Under the pieces are notes generated by a model, which saw only the letters and a program-made list of their open reading frames with translations, was not told where the DNA came from and did not search any database. Source: Mycobacterium sp. AZCC_0083 (GTDB lineage Bacteria; Actinomycetota; Actinomycetes; Mycobacteriales; Mycobacteriaceae). Taken from it: a DNA stretch of 64,000 nucleotides. Of this stretch, positions 8,367-16,566 are shown one piece after another. The position numbers were made by a program, and so were the translations under genes. How positions within the stretch are numbered: the first letter of the stretch is position 1; each line of letters begins with the position of its first letter. The stretch spans positions 310,001 to 374,000 of the forward strand of contig NZ_JACHGP010000002.1 in assembly GCF_014202335.1 (NCBI RefSeq), written 5' to 3'.

Positions 8367-9049
8367 GACGTCAGCGAGGCTTTCAACGCGAAGTGATCGG
8401 TGCCGGCGCTGTCCTGGCCGTCCATCAGATACCTGAGGATGAAGTCGTGCGCCGACGCCAGGTGCTCGCGAGTGAGCGTGGCGGCCAACGCGGAATCGCC
8501 GTTCTCGACCGCGGCAAGGATGGCCAGATGCTCTGAGACCAGATGCTCGGTCTGACCGATTACCTCGATGTGGACGTACATGTAGCGGTCGGTGAGCCGG
8601 CGCAACCGTTCGACGAGTTCGATCATCCGCGGACGGCCCGCACGTTCGTACACCGCGGCGTGAAAGGCACCGTTGGCGGCCAGCCAGGTGCGGGTATCGG
8701 CGTGTTCCTCCATGATCTGGAGCTGCTTGCGCATCGTGATGTGTTCTGCACGGCCGACATTCGGAACGGCGATCTGGGTCGCAAGCGGTTCGATGGCCTC
8801 ACGCATTTCGTAGAGTTCCTGCAACTCTGCGATGGACATCCCGGTCACCACGGCCGTCGCGTTCGACACCGGATGTACGAGTCCTTCTCCGACGAGGATC
8901 TGAAGGGCATCGCGTACGGGAATGCGGCTGACGCCGAACCGCTCGGCGGTGCTCTGCTGAGACAGTCGCGAGCCCGGCGTGATGTCGCCCTGCATGATCT
9001 CTGACCGTAGCTCGGATGCGACCCGCGCCGCGGCACTCGCGTATGCCAT
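8363..9049 (-). CDS. GntR-family (FCD/FadR subfamily) transcriptional regulator
   Basis: 228 aa. The N-terminal winged helix covers residues 1-75 (ASELRSEIMQGDITPGSRL, SRIPVRDALQIL, GEGLV). The C-terminal all-helical FCD ligand domain carries the metal/ligand histidines in AFHAAVYERAG and SEHLAILAAVENGD. FCD regulators usually respond to organic acids or sugar acids. No obvious target gene lies directly divergent; a palindromic GTATAC at 9081-9086 is a possible autoregulatory site. The gene is coupled to the sigma region-4-like gene downstream. Confidence 0.85.
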   Translation of the reverse strand: MAYASAAARVASELRSEIMQGDITPGSRLSQQSTAERFGVSRIPVRDALQILVGEGLVHPVSNATAVVTGMSIAELQELYEMREAIEPLATQIAVPNVGRAEHITMRKQLQIMEEHADTRTWLAANGAFHAAVYERAGRPRMIELVERLRRLTDRYMYVHIEVIGQTEHLVSEHLAILAAVENGDSALAATLTREHLASAHDFILRYLMDGQDSAGTDHFALKASLTS

Positions 9050-9073
9050 TCAGCCTCCCTGGATACCACCTAC

Positions 9074-9092
9074 AGATTCTGTATACGTGTCA
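9074..9092. promoter_or_regulatory. Candidate GntR operator (GTATAC palindrome)
   Basis: A perfect six-base palindrome GTATAC (9081-9086) lies 32 bases before the GntR start at 9049. FCD-type regulators often bind short palindromes of this kind. A similar core, CGGTATACCG, lies before the 33 kb operon, which ends with another FCD-type GntR gene. Single short match, so weak evidence. Confidence 0.35.
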
Positions 9093-9193
9093 TTCCTGTG
9101 GAGATGCTGCGAATCGTCAGTGGGGTGGTCGGTGGCTGAGATGGGGATGCGGTGTATGGGCGTGCCCATACACCGCATCCGCGCCGTCCCGCC

Positions 9194-9694
9194 TTACGCG
9201 TAGCCCAAAGCCCTGTTTTCCGTTCTGATCCGCACGTTCAGTACGAGCGCGTTGGCAATGGTGAACGTGATCGCGGTCAGCCACGCCGAATGCACCAGCG
9301 GCAGCGCCACTACTTCGGCGACGACCGCCGTGTAGTTGGGGTGATGCAGCCATCGGTACGGTCCGCGTCGCACCAGCGGCGCGTCAGGGATGACGATTAC
9401 GCGTGGATTCCAGTGTTTGCCCAACACCGTCGCGCACCACCAGCGCATGACGGTGCTGGCCACCACGACTGCCAACATCGGCCAGCCGAGCCACGGAATG
9501 AACGGCCGGTGCATCGTCGCGACCTCGACGACGCATCCGATGAGAAGGAGGACGTGCATCGCCACCATCACCGGATAGTGACCGCGACCGAACTCCTTGC
9601 CTCCGTGTGCAATTGACCATGCAGCGTTTCGTCGGGAGACGACGAGCTCCAGCAGCCTTTCGAGGCCGACGACAAGGATCAGAAGGTAGTACAC
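9194..9694 (-). CDS. Isoprenylcysteine carboxyl methyltransferase-like membrane protein
   Basis: 166 aa integral membrane protein with about four hydrophobic segments. The C-terminal signature RRGPYRWLHHPNYT and later ENRAL fit the ICMT/phospholipid methyltransferase fold, in which this region holds the S-adenosylmethionine site. It starts ten bases after the stop of the type III polyketide synthase gene and is clearly in its operon. In Streptomyces the srs locus pairs a type III synthase with such a methyltransferase that O-methylates alkylresorcinols. By analogy this enzyme may methylate the phenolic lipid or pyrone made next door. Confidence 0.8.
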   Translation of the reverse strand: MYYLLILVVGLERLLELVVSRRNAAWSIAHGGKEFGRGHYPVMVAMHVLLLIGCVVEVATMHRPFIPWLGWPMLAVVVASTVMRWWCATVLGKHWNPRVIVIPDAPLVRRGPYRWLHHPNYTAVVAEVVALPLVHSAWLTAITFTIANALVLNVRIRTENRALGYA

Positions 9695-9704
9695 GGCGGC
9701 GCCC

Positions 9705-10811
9705 CTACCAGCTCAGAAGGAGCAGTTCGAAGCCGAAGCCCGGCCCCATCGCCAGCATCACTCCCAGTGAACCTTCTGGCGGTGGCTCGGCGATGGTCCG
9801 TCGAAGGACGTCCAGCACCGATACCGACGACATGTTGCCGTGATCGCGCATGGAGTTCCAGCTCTGGTCAAGGGCGCCCGGCGGCAGGTCGATCGCATTG
9901 GTGATGGATTCGATGACCTTGGGGCCACCGGGATGGCACACCCACGTCGAGATGTCCGCGGTCGACAGACCGTGGTCGGCGAGGAACCGGTCGACCTCCT
10001 CGCCGAGGTAGGAATCCGCCATCTTCGGCACGTCTTTGGACATTACGAGCTGGAATCCATTGGAGGTGACATTCCACCCCATGACGTCGACGGTTTCAGG
10101 GATGAGCCGACTGCGAGTGTCGAGCACCTTCGGGCCCGACTTCGTCGTTGGGCTGTTCGGCACCCGGTCAGCCCCGGTGACGACCACCGAAGCCGCACCG
10201 TCGCCGAACAGGCACACGCCGATCAGCGCGGGGATCGACGTGTCGTCGTGCTGAAGTGTGAGAGAACACAATTCAACCGACAGCAACACCGCCACGTGAC
10301 CAGGGAAGCCACGCAGGTAATCGTGCACGCGGGCCATCCCTGCCGCACCCGCAACACAGCCAAGCCCGAACAACGGCACCCGCTTTACGTCGGGCCGCAG
10401 GCCGATGCTCGACGCGATGCGCGCATCGATGGTCGGCACCGCAATTCCGGTGCTCGACACCATCACGATGACGTCGACCTCGTCGGGCGCGATGTTCGCC
10501 GAGTCGAGCGCCGACAACACTGCCTGCCGACCCAGCTCGGAGGCGACCTCGATGTAGGCGGCGTTGGCTTCGGTGAAACCGCTCATCTTGGGGTAGCGCG
10601 AGACGGGCAGTGCCAGGTTGCGGTGATCTACCCCGCTCGTTCGGGCGAAGCGCATGAACTCCGGCCCACCGACCTTGGTGAGCTCGCGCGTGACTTCGTC
10701 CTGGTTGTATCGGTACGGCGTAAACGCCACCCCGGTGCCGGCGATGCTTGGTGCGCCGGTTCGGTTCAATGCCTGCGAGTCAATCGTTGTGGAAATCGTT
10801 GTATCTGTCAT
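9705..10811 (-). CDS. Type III polyketide synthase (chalcone/stilbene synthase family)
   Basis: 368 aa. The catalytic triad of type III synthases is visible: Cys 152 in GLGCVAGAAG, His 293 in VCHPGGPK and Asn 326 in DHGNMSS, together with the C-terminal GPGFG loop. It should condense a CoA-primed acyl starter with malonyl-CoA units to an alkylpyrone or alkylresorcinol in the cytoplasm. An in-frame ATG at 10886 would add 25 residues; 10811 was preferred because the preceding stretch is not conserved-looking. It forms an operon with an ICMT-like methyltransferase. No hydroxylase is next to it, unlike the three-gene srs cluster. Confidence 0.88.
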   Translation of the reverse strand: MTDTTISTTIDSQALNRTGAPSIAGTGVAFTPYRYNQDEVTRELTKVGGPEFMRFARTSGVDHRNLALPVSRYPKMSGFTEANAAYIEVASELGRQAVLSALDSANIAPDEVDVIVMVSSTGIAVPTIDARIASSIGLRPDVKRVPLFGLGCVAGAAGMARVHDYLRGFPGHVAVLLSVELCSLTLQHDDTSIPALIGVCLFGDGAASVVVTGADRVPNSPTTKSGPKVLDTRSRLIPETVDVMGWNVTSNGFQLVMSKDVPKMADSYLGEEVDRFLADHGLSTADISTWVCHPGGPKVIESITNAIDLPPGALDQSWNSMRDHGNMSSVSVLDVLRRTIAEPPPEGSLGVMLAMGPGFGFELLLLSW

Positions 10812-11176
10812 ACCTAGGCAGACGAACCGTGGTCGTCGGCAGTTCACGTGTTTTGGGACATACGGTGGGACGATATGTGAGTCCAAACACTTTGCGCCTC
10901 ATGGCCGAAACATGCTGAGGATACTGCACATTCGCCGAATTACGCGCTGGTATCGACACGAATTCCAACGCGTGCACACAGTACCCTTCATTGAAGCAAT
11001 GCGGCTGCTGAAGTCCTCGGAATCGACTGGAACAACGCTGGTACGAGTCGATGGGTAGAACGATCGGAATTCGGTTGCAGGGACCGATCGGGTTGAGTCA
11101 AGCTGCAGCAGTGGACATGCATGCCGGCCAGTTGACCGTCTCGGCGGCCACCTCGGGCGAGCGAAGCGACGGGGGA
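10812..11176. other. Intergenic region between polyketide synthase and phosphotransferase
   Basis: 365 bases with no supported gene. It must hold the promoter of the polyketide synthase operon (reading left) and the promoter of the phosphotransferase (reading right). The right edge carries one copy of the dispersed repeat described at 11155. The open frame from 11051 only extends the phosphotransferase upstream and reads through that repeat. Nothing else was recognised. Confidence 0.6.
11155..11176 (+). repeat. Dispersed short repeat, copy 1 (core GCGAGCGAAGCGACGGGG)
   Basis: A 22-base sequence found identically at 28892-28913 and, one G shorter, at 38626-38646. Here its G-run ends directly at the ATG of the phosphotransferase gene (11177), so it supplies the ribosome-binding purines. 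Its repeated placement before starts, and once inside a gene, suggests a small mobile or amplifying element. Confidence 0.75.
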
Positions 11177-12043
11177 ATGACCGTGCGCGCGCTCGTCGAC
11201 GAGCAGTTTCCGCAGTGGCGGGCACTGCCGATTAGCGCTGTCAGCAGTCACGGGACGGTCAACGCCATCTTCAGGATCGGGGAGCGGTTTGCGGCTCGAT
11301 TTCCCCTCGAGGCCGAGGAAGGGGCGGACGTCGTGCGGAACCAGCTGCTCGCCGAGGCGGAAGCCGCCCGTCAGCTGGCAGGCCGGACACGATTCCCCAC
11401 ACCAGAACCGGTCGTGCTTGGCGAGCCCGGAGAGGGGTACCCGCTGCCATGGGCGGTGCAGACATGACTCCCTGGCACCGTGGCCACGGAGCAGGACCCC
11501 TGCGAATCGACCACGTTCGCAAGCGATTTGGCCGAGTTCATCTCCGCCGTTCGGACCATCGACACCCACGGTCGGACTTTCACCGGGCGTGGCCGAGGTG
11601 GCGATCTGCAGACGCACGACGATTGGATACGGACGTGCCTCGACCGCAGCCGCGCCCTGCTGGACGTGGCTGTCCTGCAACGGATGTGGGAGTCGCTGCG
11701 GGAACTGCCACGCGGCGGCAGCCCAGACGTGATGAGCCACGGCGACCTGTTGCCCGGCAATCTGCTGGTGTCGGGTAGCCACCTCGCCGGAGTGCTCGAC
11801 GTCGGCGGGTTGGCGCCTGCCGATCCAGCATTGGATCTGGTATGTGCGTGGCACGTGCTCGAGGCCGGTCCGCGCAGGCTGCTGCGCGCTCGCCTCGGTT
11901 GTGACGATCTGGAGTGGGAACGGGGGAGGGCGTGGGCCTTTCAGCAGGCGATGGGCCTGGTTTGGTACTACGTCGACAGCAACCCGGTCATGAGTCGGAT
12001 CGGTCGGCGCACACTTGCCCGCCTCGCGGCCGACACGCTTTAG
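11177..12043 (+). pseudogene. Aminoglycoside phosphotransferase-family kinase, interrupted by one in-frame TGA
   Basis: A 288-codon phosphotransferase (APH/choline-kinase fold). The first 96 codons include the ATP-lobe start (VNAIFRIGERFAARFP); codon 97 is TGA (11465-11467); the same reading frame then continues without shift to 12043. The second part carries the catalytic motif SHGDLLPGN near codon 188 and a DVGG metal motif near 208. The sequence across the stop reads WAVQT-stop-LPGTVATEQ, where family members normally have Trp-Leu-Pro-Gly, so a TGG-to-TGA change explains it fully. Either a recent nonsense mutation, a base-call error, or readthrough. The true substrate is unknown; these proteins are not necessarily resistance enzymes. 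Confidence 0.8.
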
Positions 12044-12055
12044 GTGAGGCGCGGC

Positions 12056-12991
12056 CTAAGCGAGATGGGGCTCGAGCTCGGACACCAAGTGCTTCTTCCC
12101 GCCGAACCCGATCACGCGGTGGATCTCCTGGCCGTCCTTGAACAAGACCATGGCTGGGATGCCCTTGAAGTTGAATCGTTCCCAGATGCCGTCGAACTGG
12201 TCGACGTCGATCTTGCGCACGACGATGCGCCCGGCCCACTCCTTGGACAGTGCCGCCAGCACCGGGGTCACCTGGCGGCACGGCCCGCACCACTCGGCCC
12301 AGAAATCAACGAGCAACGGGACGCCGGTCGAGCTCTCAGCGGCGATGTCGTCGGGAGCAATCGCGGTCAGCGTCTCGCGCGCAACCTCGTAGGCCCGTTT
12401 GTCCCTTGCCTCCTGCGCCAGGACGTCGGCTGACACCGGCTCTCCCGTCGACCTCACCCAGCTGGTGAGTTCGTCGAAGCGCGGGCCTGGCGCGTCGTGC
12501 GTGCCGCAGACCTCGTTGACGGCTCCGTTCAGCACCTGCAGGGCCTGGCCAACCTGCTGGCCGCTGCCTTCCAGCCCGAAGGCACTCAAGGTGACCGTGT
12601 CTCCGTGGCGCTGCAGCTCGGCGTCCTGCCAGAGCCGGACGGAGTACTGCTCGTCGTCGGTGACGTGCCAGCGGCTGGTGACCGCGCGCACGCGCGCCAA
12701 CTCTTGGGCGGCGACCTCCTCGTCGGACAGCCGCCTGCCGTGCTCGAGAACGTAGGCCGCGAAGGGTCCATACGCCGGCGAGTCGGGGCCACCGCTGATC
12801 TGCTTCTGCAGACCGCCAAGCAGCTCCTGGTAGACCCCGGCCTCGTTGTCACTCTCCGCATCCAGGTCGAAGGCGGGCCAGCGGCCGATGATCACGCCGC
12901 CCTGCTGCTGGACCTCTACGCCCTCGAGCAGCTTGATGACATAGGTGCCCTCGCCGGGCACGTTGATGGTGAATTCGTGGCTGCGCTCCAT
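12056..12991 (-). CDS. Thioredoxin-domain protein with duplicated N-terminal module
   Basis: 311 aa. The last ~100 residues are a complete thioredoxin with the redox motif WCGPC (Cys 235 and 238), KIDVDQ and the cis-proline GIPAMVLF, so it should carry out thiol-disulfide exchange. The first ~205 residues are not thioredoxin. They form two similar halves: residues 17-104 and 116-201 share Y-x-[IV]-[KR]-L, a Gln/Gly stretch, a D-x-P...F segment and a closing AQE-A-x-x-R-A helix. No signal peptide or membrane segment is seen. The duplicated part may hold a client or partner protein. The gene converges on the broken phosphotransferase. Confidence 0.85.
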   Translation of the reverse strand: MERSHEFTINVPGEGTYVIKLLEGVEVQQQGGVIIGRWPAFDLDAESDNEAGVYQELLGGLQKQISGGPDSPAYGPFAAYVLEHGRRLSDEEVAAQELARVRAVTSRWHVTDDEQYSVRLWQDAELQRHGDTVTLSAFGLEGSGQQVGQALQVLNGAVNEVCGTHDAPGPRFDELTSWVRSTGEPVSADVLAQEARDKRAYEVARETLTAIAPDDIAAESSTGVPLLVDFWAEWCGPCRQVTPVLAALSKEWAGRIVVRKIDVDQFDGIWERFNFKGIPAMVLFKDGQEIHRVIGFGGKKHLVSELEPHLA

Positions 12992-13119
12992 GGCCCCCCT
13001 CGGTACGCCTAGGCACCACTACCTGGCCTGATCGTACTCAGCCCAGCCGGTGTAACCCCACTCCGTATCTAGAAAGTGAGCCGCCCGTGGCGGCACTATC
13101 GGCGCGAGAAAGGCACGCG

Positions 13120-13608
13120 ATGATCCAGCGGGAGATATCCCTGCACCAATTGACCACCACCAGGGCATCTGGGGCGGTGATCCTGATCCGCTTCTACGTG
13201 GGGTTGATCTTCGCCTCCGAGGGAATTCTCAAGTTCCTCCGGCCAGATCAGCTGGGTCCCGGCCGGTTCGACAAGGTCGGCATTCCCTCACCAACCTTCT
13301 TCGCCTATTTGGACGGAGCCTTCGAGATCGGCTGTGGCGTGCTGATTCTGGTCGGGCTGCTCACCAGACTGGCGGCGGTGCCGATGATCGTCGACATGAT
13401 CGGCGCACTGTCGATCACCAAACTGCCCCTCCTGTGGGGTGAGGCTGCGCTGTACCCGAAGGAAGGCGGCATATGGGACTTCCTCCACGAGTCCCGCGTC
13501 GAGATCGCGATGCTGTGCGGCAGCGTCCTTCTGTTCATCGTCGGAGCGGGCGCGTACTCCCTCGACGCCCGTATGAGCCGGGCCAAGGCGCCCGCGGCGG
13601 TGTCCTGA
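13120..13608 (+). CDS. DoxX-family membrane protein
   Basis: About 162 aa with four hydrophobic segments. Features of the DoxX family are RFYVGLIFASEGILKFL in the first segment, the GxFEIGCGVLILVGLLTRLAAVPM segment and a C-terminal WDFLHESRVEIAML. DoxX proteins are linked to membrane redox and thiol stress; in mycobacteria DoxX works with SodA and SseA. The ATG at 13120 follows GAAAGG by eight bases; an upstream GTG at 13087 would add 11 residues. A sigma factor/Rieske pair follows 34 bases later on the same strand and a thioredoxin protein is divergent upstream, giving a redox-flavoured neighbourhood. Confidence 0.82.
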   Translation: MIQREISLHQLTTTRASGAVILIRFYVGLIFASEGILKFLRPDQLGPGRFDKVGIPSPTFFAYLDGAFEIGCGVLILVGLLTRLAAVPMIVDMIGALSITKLPLLWGEAALYPKEGGIWDFLHESRVEIAMLCGSVLLFIVGAGAYSLDARMSRAKAPAAVS

Positions 13609-13642
13609 TCGAACCCTCAGAGCGATTCCGGGACGGGGGTGG

Positions 13643-14221
13643 GTGATGCCGAGCGAGAATGAAGTGCGCCGTCCTCGACCCGTGGACACGCGTACCTCGC
13701 GCTCGGAGGGAGGTCTGCGGTCGGTGACGGGTGCGGCGTATCCGGACTGGGAAGCGGTGTACTCCGACAATGTGACCTGGGTGTACCGACTGATGTACGG
13801 GAAGGTGGGCAATCGGCCCGACGCCGAGGACCTGACCGCCGAAGTGTTCACGACGGCGCTTCGGCCGCTGCGGGTTTCGGCCAGCGTGCCCGAGGTTCGG
13901 AAGTATCTTCGGATGACGGCGCGCACGGTTCTCGCGTCGTACTGGGCGGATCGGATGGGCAGGGAGGTGACGTCGATCGAGGAGGACGTGCCAGAGGCAT
14001 CTGAGCCCGAAGCCGTCGCGAGCAATGCGCCCGACCGCGTCGGCAGATTGTTGGCGAGCTTGCCGCAGAACTATCGACGGATTTTGGAACTGCGTTTCCT
14101 GCAGGCATTTTCGGTACGCGAGGCGGCCACTCAGATGGGTGTGAGCGTCGCGAATGCGAAGGTGTTGCAACACCGCGCGCTACGGATGGCGGCGCAATCG
14201 AGTGACGAGGAGACGACGTGA
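13643..14221 (+). CDS. ECF-type RNA polymerase sigma factor
   Basis: 192 aa sigma-70 family factor. Region 2 is at about residues 35-85 (WEAVYSDNVTWVYRLMYGKV, then DAEDLTAEVFTTAL). Region 4 is at 132-185 (LLASLPQNYRRILELRFLQA, SVREAATQMGVSVANAKVLQ). There is no region 3, as in extracytoplasmic-function sigma factors. GTG at 13643 or ATG at 13646 are both possible starts behind a G-rich stretch. The stop overlaps the GTG of a membrane Rieske protein (GTGA 14218-14221), the position where an anti-sigma factor is normally found. Confidence 0.87.
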   Translation: MMPSENEVRRPRPVDTRTSRSEGGLRSVTGAAYPDWEAVYSDNVTWVYRLMYGKVGNRPDAEDLTAEVFTTALRPLRVSASVPEVRKYLRMTARTVLASYWADRMGREVTSIEEDVPEASEPEAVASNAPDRVGRLLASLPQNYRRILELRFLQAFSVREAATQMGVSVANAKVLQHRALRMAAQSSDEETT

Positions 14222-14922
14222 GCGACCGAAACGTGCGCCGCTTCGTCGAAGGCCTGTTACGGGGGCAGCCGACGGAACGCGCACGCCCGGACGATGTCGA
14301 AGCCCAGCAGATGAAGACCGCCATCGAACTGCGCGCAGCGCGGTTGGGCAGTGACGCACCGCGCGAGGAGTTCGTCGCCGACCTCCATCGTCGGCTGGCT
14401 CAAGCAGAGGATGACGCACGAGGGGTCGATCGTCCTGCCAGGAGCGGCCCCGTTGGCACCCGAAGGCAGGTCGTCATCGGCACCTCGATCGCCGCCGCGT
14501 CGGCGGCGGCCGGGCTGGTGGTGGATCGCACCCTGCTGCGGGACGACGAGACACCCGCACCGGCACCGTCGGCGCAGGGCGTGATGGAGCCGAACACCGG
14601 CGTCTGGGCTCCGGTCGGGTCGAGCGTCGACGTCCCCGACGGCGCAACGCTGGCCTTCGACCTGGGCTCCGTCACCGGCTTCATCCATCGGGTCGACGGC
14701 CAGCTCGAGGCGGTATCCGGGATCTGCACCCACCAGGGCTGCCGGCTGTGGCTGGATGCTCCTGACAACCGGCTGCGCTGCCCCTGCCACTCGACGTCGT
14801 TCTCCCTCGCCGGGGAGACGGTCACACATCAGCTGCCGATCGCCCCTGCGCCGCTGCCGCGGATTCAGGTACGCGAAAACAACGGCGTGATCGAGGTTTA
14901 CGCGCCGACCCGACAAACCTGA
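14218..14922 (+). CDS. Membrane-anchored Rieske [2Fe-2S] protein, possible redox anti-sigma factor
   Basis: 234 aa. Residues 1-80 are hydrophilic and helical-looking; 82-103 form one membrane segment preceded by RR (twin-arginine-like); residues 120-234 are a Rieske domain with the cluster motifs CTHQGC (Cys 170, His 172) and CPCHSTSF (Cys 188, His 191). Cys 175 and Cys 190 are placed for the extra disulfide of high-potential Rieske centres. The gene is coupled by GTGA to an ECF sigma factor. The order cytoplasmic segment, membrane span, extracellular redox domain is that of an anti-sigma factor, but no zinc anti-sigma motif is present, so the sigma-binding role is inference from position. 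Confidence 0.82.
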   Translation: MSDRNVRRFVEGLLRGQPTERARPDDVEAQQMKTAIELRAARLGSDAPREEFVADLHRRLAQAEDDARGVDRPARSGPVGTRRQVVIGTSIAAASAAAGLVVDRTLLRDDETPAPAPSAQGVMEPNTGVWAPVGSSVDVPDGATLAFDLGSVTGFIHRVDGQLEAVSGICTHQGCRLWLDAPDNRLRCPCHSTSFSLAGETVTHQLPIAPAPLPRIQVRENNGVIEVYAPTRQT

Positions 14923-14923
14923 A

Positions 14924-15640
14924 TCAGGGCAGCAGCGAGATCTTCTGCCAGATCTTGCTGGACAGCTCGGTCGTCAGGGTCTCGATGCCGGAGATGGTTT
15001 CGAGCACGACGCCATCGGTGCTGTGCTCGGCACTCAGCGCTGCGGTCTTGGCCGTGAGGCTCAGCATCTCCGAGCAGTAGCCGAGGTAATGGCGCAGCTG
15101 CTCGGCGTCCAGACCGTGCGCGACGCTCTGCTCGGTCGGCGTGTAGTTCGGGCTGACCTGCTCCGGATCCTTGGAGAGCTGGTGCATGTCGATGACATGG
15201 GCCAGCGAGCGCAACCGATGGAGCAGCCGAAGCAACGCGCGGCGCTCCATGCGCTCGGGCAAGAACCAGAGGAACACCACCGCAATCGCGGCGAACACGA
15301 TGTCGTTGATGGCGCTCTCGGTCAGGGGCACCCAGTCCACGGTCTTGGCGAGCCCGTCGGTGACGGCCGAGCGCAGGCTGAAGACCAGCAGGATCAACGC
15401 GCCCGCAACGATCGCGACGCTCGCTGCGCGGGCAGTCAACGTCGCACGCCGAAGTCGCATCCGAGACTCGGCGGCCTCGCTGTGGACCAGATCGACCAGG
15501 TGACCGAGGTCGCGTGCCGCCTTGGTCAACCCTCGCTCGCCGAAGCGTGCGTAGATGCGGCGTTCGAGGTGCGCCACGGTATCCCCGACGTGGCCAGCGG
15601 CCAGCTGGACCTCGTCACCGGCCGGACTCGTCTGCGCCAC
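14924..15640 (-). CDS. Hypothetical two-span membrane protein
   Basis: 238 aa, family not recognised. The N-terminal ~70 residues are charged and probably helical (LERRIYARFGERGLTKAARD). Two strongly hydrophobic segments follow at about 73-95 and 110-128 (AINDIVFAAIAVVFLWFLP). The long C-terminal part is again helical and soluble, probably cytoplasmic. GTG start. It converges on the Rieske gene with one base between them and is divergent from the UlaG-like hydrolase, so it likely has its own promoter in the 83 bases shared with that gene. Confidence 0.65.
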   Translation of the reverse strand: MAQTSPAGDEVQLAAGHVGDTVAHLERRIYARFGERGLTKAARDLGHLVDLVHSEAAESRMRLRRATLTARAASVAIVAGALILLVFSLRSAVTDGLAKTVDWVPLTESAINDIVFAAIAVVFLWFLPERMERRALLRLLHRLRSLAHVIDMHQLSKDPEQVSPNYTPTEQSVAHGLDAEQLRHYLGYCSEMLSLTAKTAALSAEHSTDGVVLETISGIETLTTELSSKIWQKISLLP

Positions 15641-15723
15641 CCAACGACTCTAGAATCTTCGACGCGCCGGCATCGCCAAACTCACCGACGGTGAATGATG
15701 TGAGCAACAGTGAGGTGAGCAGC

Positions 15724-16566
15724 ATGGACGATCTGGTAGACGATCGACGGCGTGGATTGGCCATCAGCGTGCTGGGTGGGCCGACCACCGTGATCGACAT
15801 TGCCGGGCTCCGGGTGGTCATCGACCCGACCTTCGAACCGCCTGGACAAAAGGGATACCTGACGAAGACCGCGAGCCCGGCCGTCCCGTCGGCAGCGCTG
15901 GGCGACATCGATGTCGTATTGATCAGTCACGACGAGCACCCCGACAATCTCGACGCGGACGGCCGTCGGGTGGCGCTAGCGGCGCCGCTCGTCCTCACAC
16001 ATCCACGTGCCGCGGACCGGTTGGGACCAAACGCCAAGGGTCTCGAACCGTGGCAGGCCATCGATCTGCCTGGCCGTGACGGCGCAGAATCCCTTACGGT
16101 GCAGGCGGTTCCGGCGGTGCACGGCCCCGCCGACGGGCAGCGCAACGAAACGGGCCACGTCAACTGCGAGGTAACCGGTTTCGTGCTGTCCGGCCCTGAG
16201 ATTCCGACCGTCTATCTCAGTGGCGACAACGCATCGATCGGCGCAGTCAAGGCCATCGCCGAGCGCGTCGATGAAGTCGACATCGCGGTGATCTTCGCCG
16301 GTGCGGCGCGTGTGCCGACGAAGGAGCACGGGCGCCCACTGACGTTCACGGGCCAGCGGGCCGCCGCGGCTGCCGAGTTACTCGGTGCGAAGTCGGTCAT
16401 CCCGGCCCACGTCGACAGCTGGGCTCACTTCAGCGAAGGCCTCGATGACTTCGTCGCCGCATTCGAGGAGGCCGGGCTCAGCCATGTGATCGCCGTAGCC
16501 CCGAACGGGCGGTGGGTCACCTTCAGACGGGACGGCGCGTCTTGGGCAGCCGCGGCACGGGGCTGA
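15724..16566 (+). CDS. MBL-fold metallo-hydrolase, UlaG-like
   Basis: 280 aa metallo-beta-lactamase-fold protein. The metal motif is SHDEHPDNLD near residues 63-72, a variant of HxHxDH in which the second histidine-aspartate pair is spaced as in the UlaG (L-ascorbate-6-phosphate lactonase) group. Further ligand candidates are His in AVHGP, Asp in LSGDN and His in IPAHVDSW. The substrate is unknown; cytoplasmic, no signal. The last 44 bases overlap the convergent PrpD gene, a notable antisense overlap. The ATG at 15724 starts directly before the recognisable domain; in-frame GTG codons at 15699 and 15714 are alternatives. Confidence 0.78.
   Translation: MDDLVDDRRRGLAISVLGGPTTVIDIAGLRVVIDPTFEPPGQKGYLTKTASPAVPSAALGDIDVVLISHDEHPDNLDADGRRVALAAPLVLTHPRAADRLGPNAKGLEPWQAIDLPGRDGAESLTVQAVPAVHGPADGQRNETGHVNCEVTGFVLSGPEIPTVYLSGDNASIGAVKAIAERVDEVDIAVIFAGAARVPTKEHGRPLTFTGQRAAAAAELLGAKSVIPAHVDSWAHFSEGLDDFVAAFEEAGLSHVIAVAPNGRWVTFRRDGASWAAAARG

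Noticed and set aside
9840..10817. 325-aa plus-strand frame opposite the polyketide synthase
   Set aside because: Arg/His-rich shadow frame typical of the antisense of GC-rich codons.
11449..11778. Apparent frameshift in the phosphotransferase
   Set aside because: Both halves are in the same frame; the break is a single in-frame TGA, not a shift.
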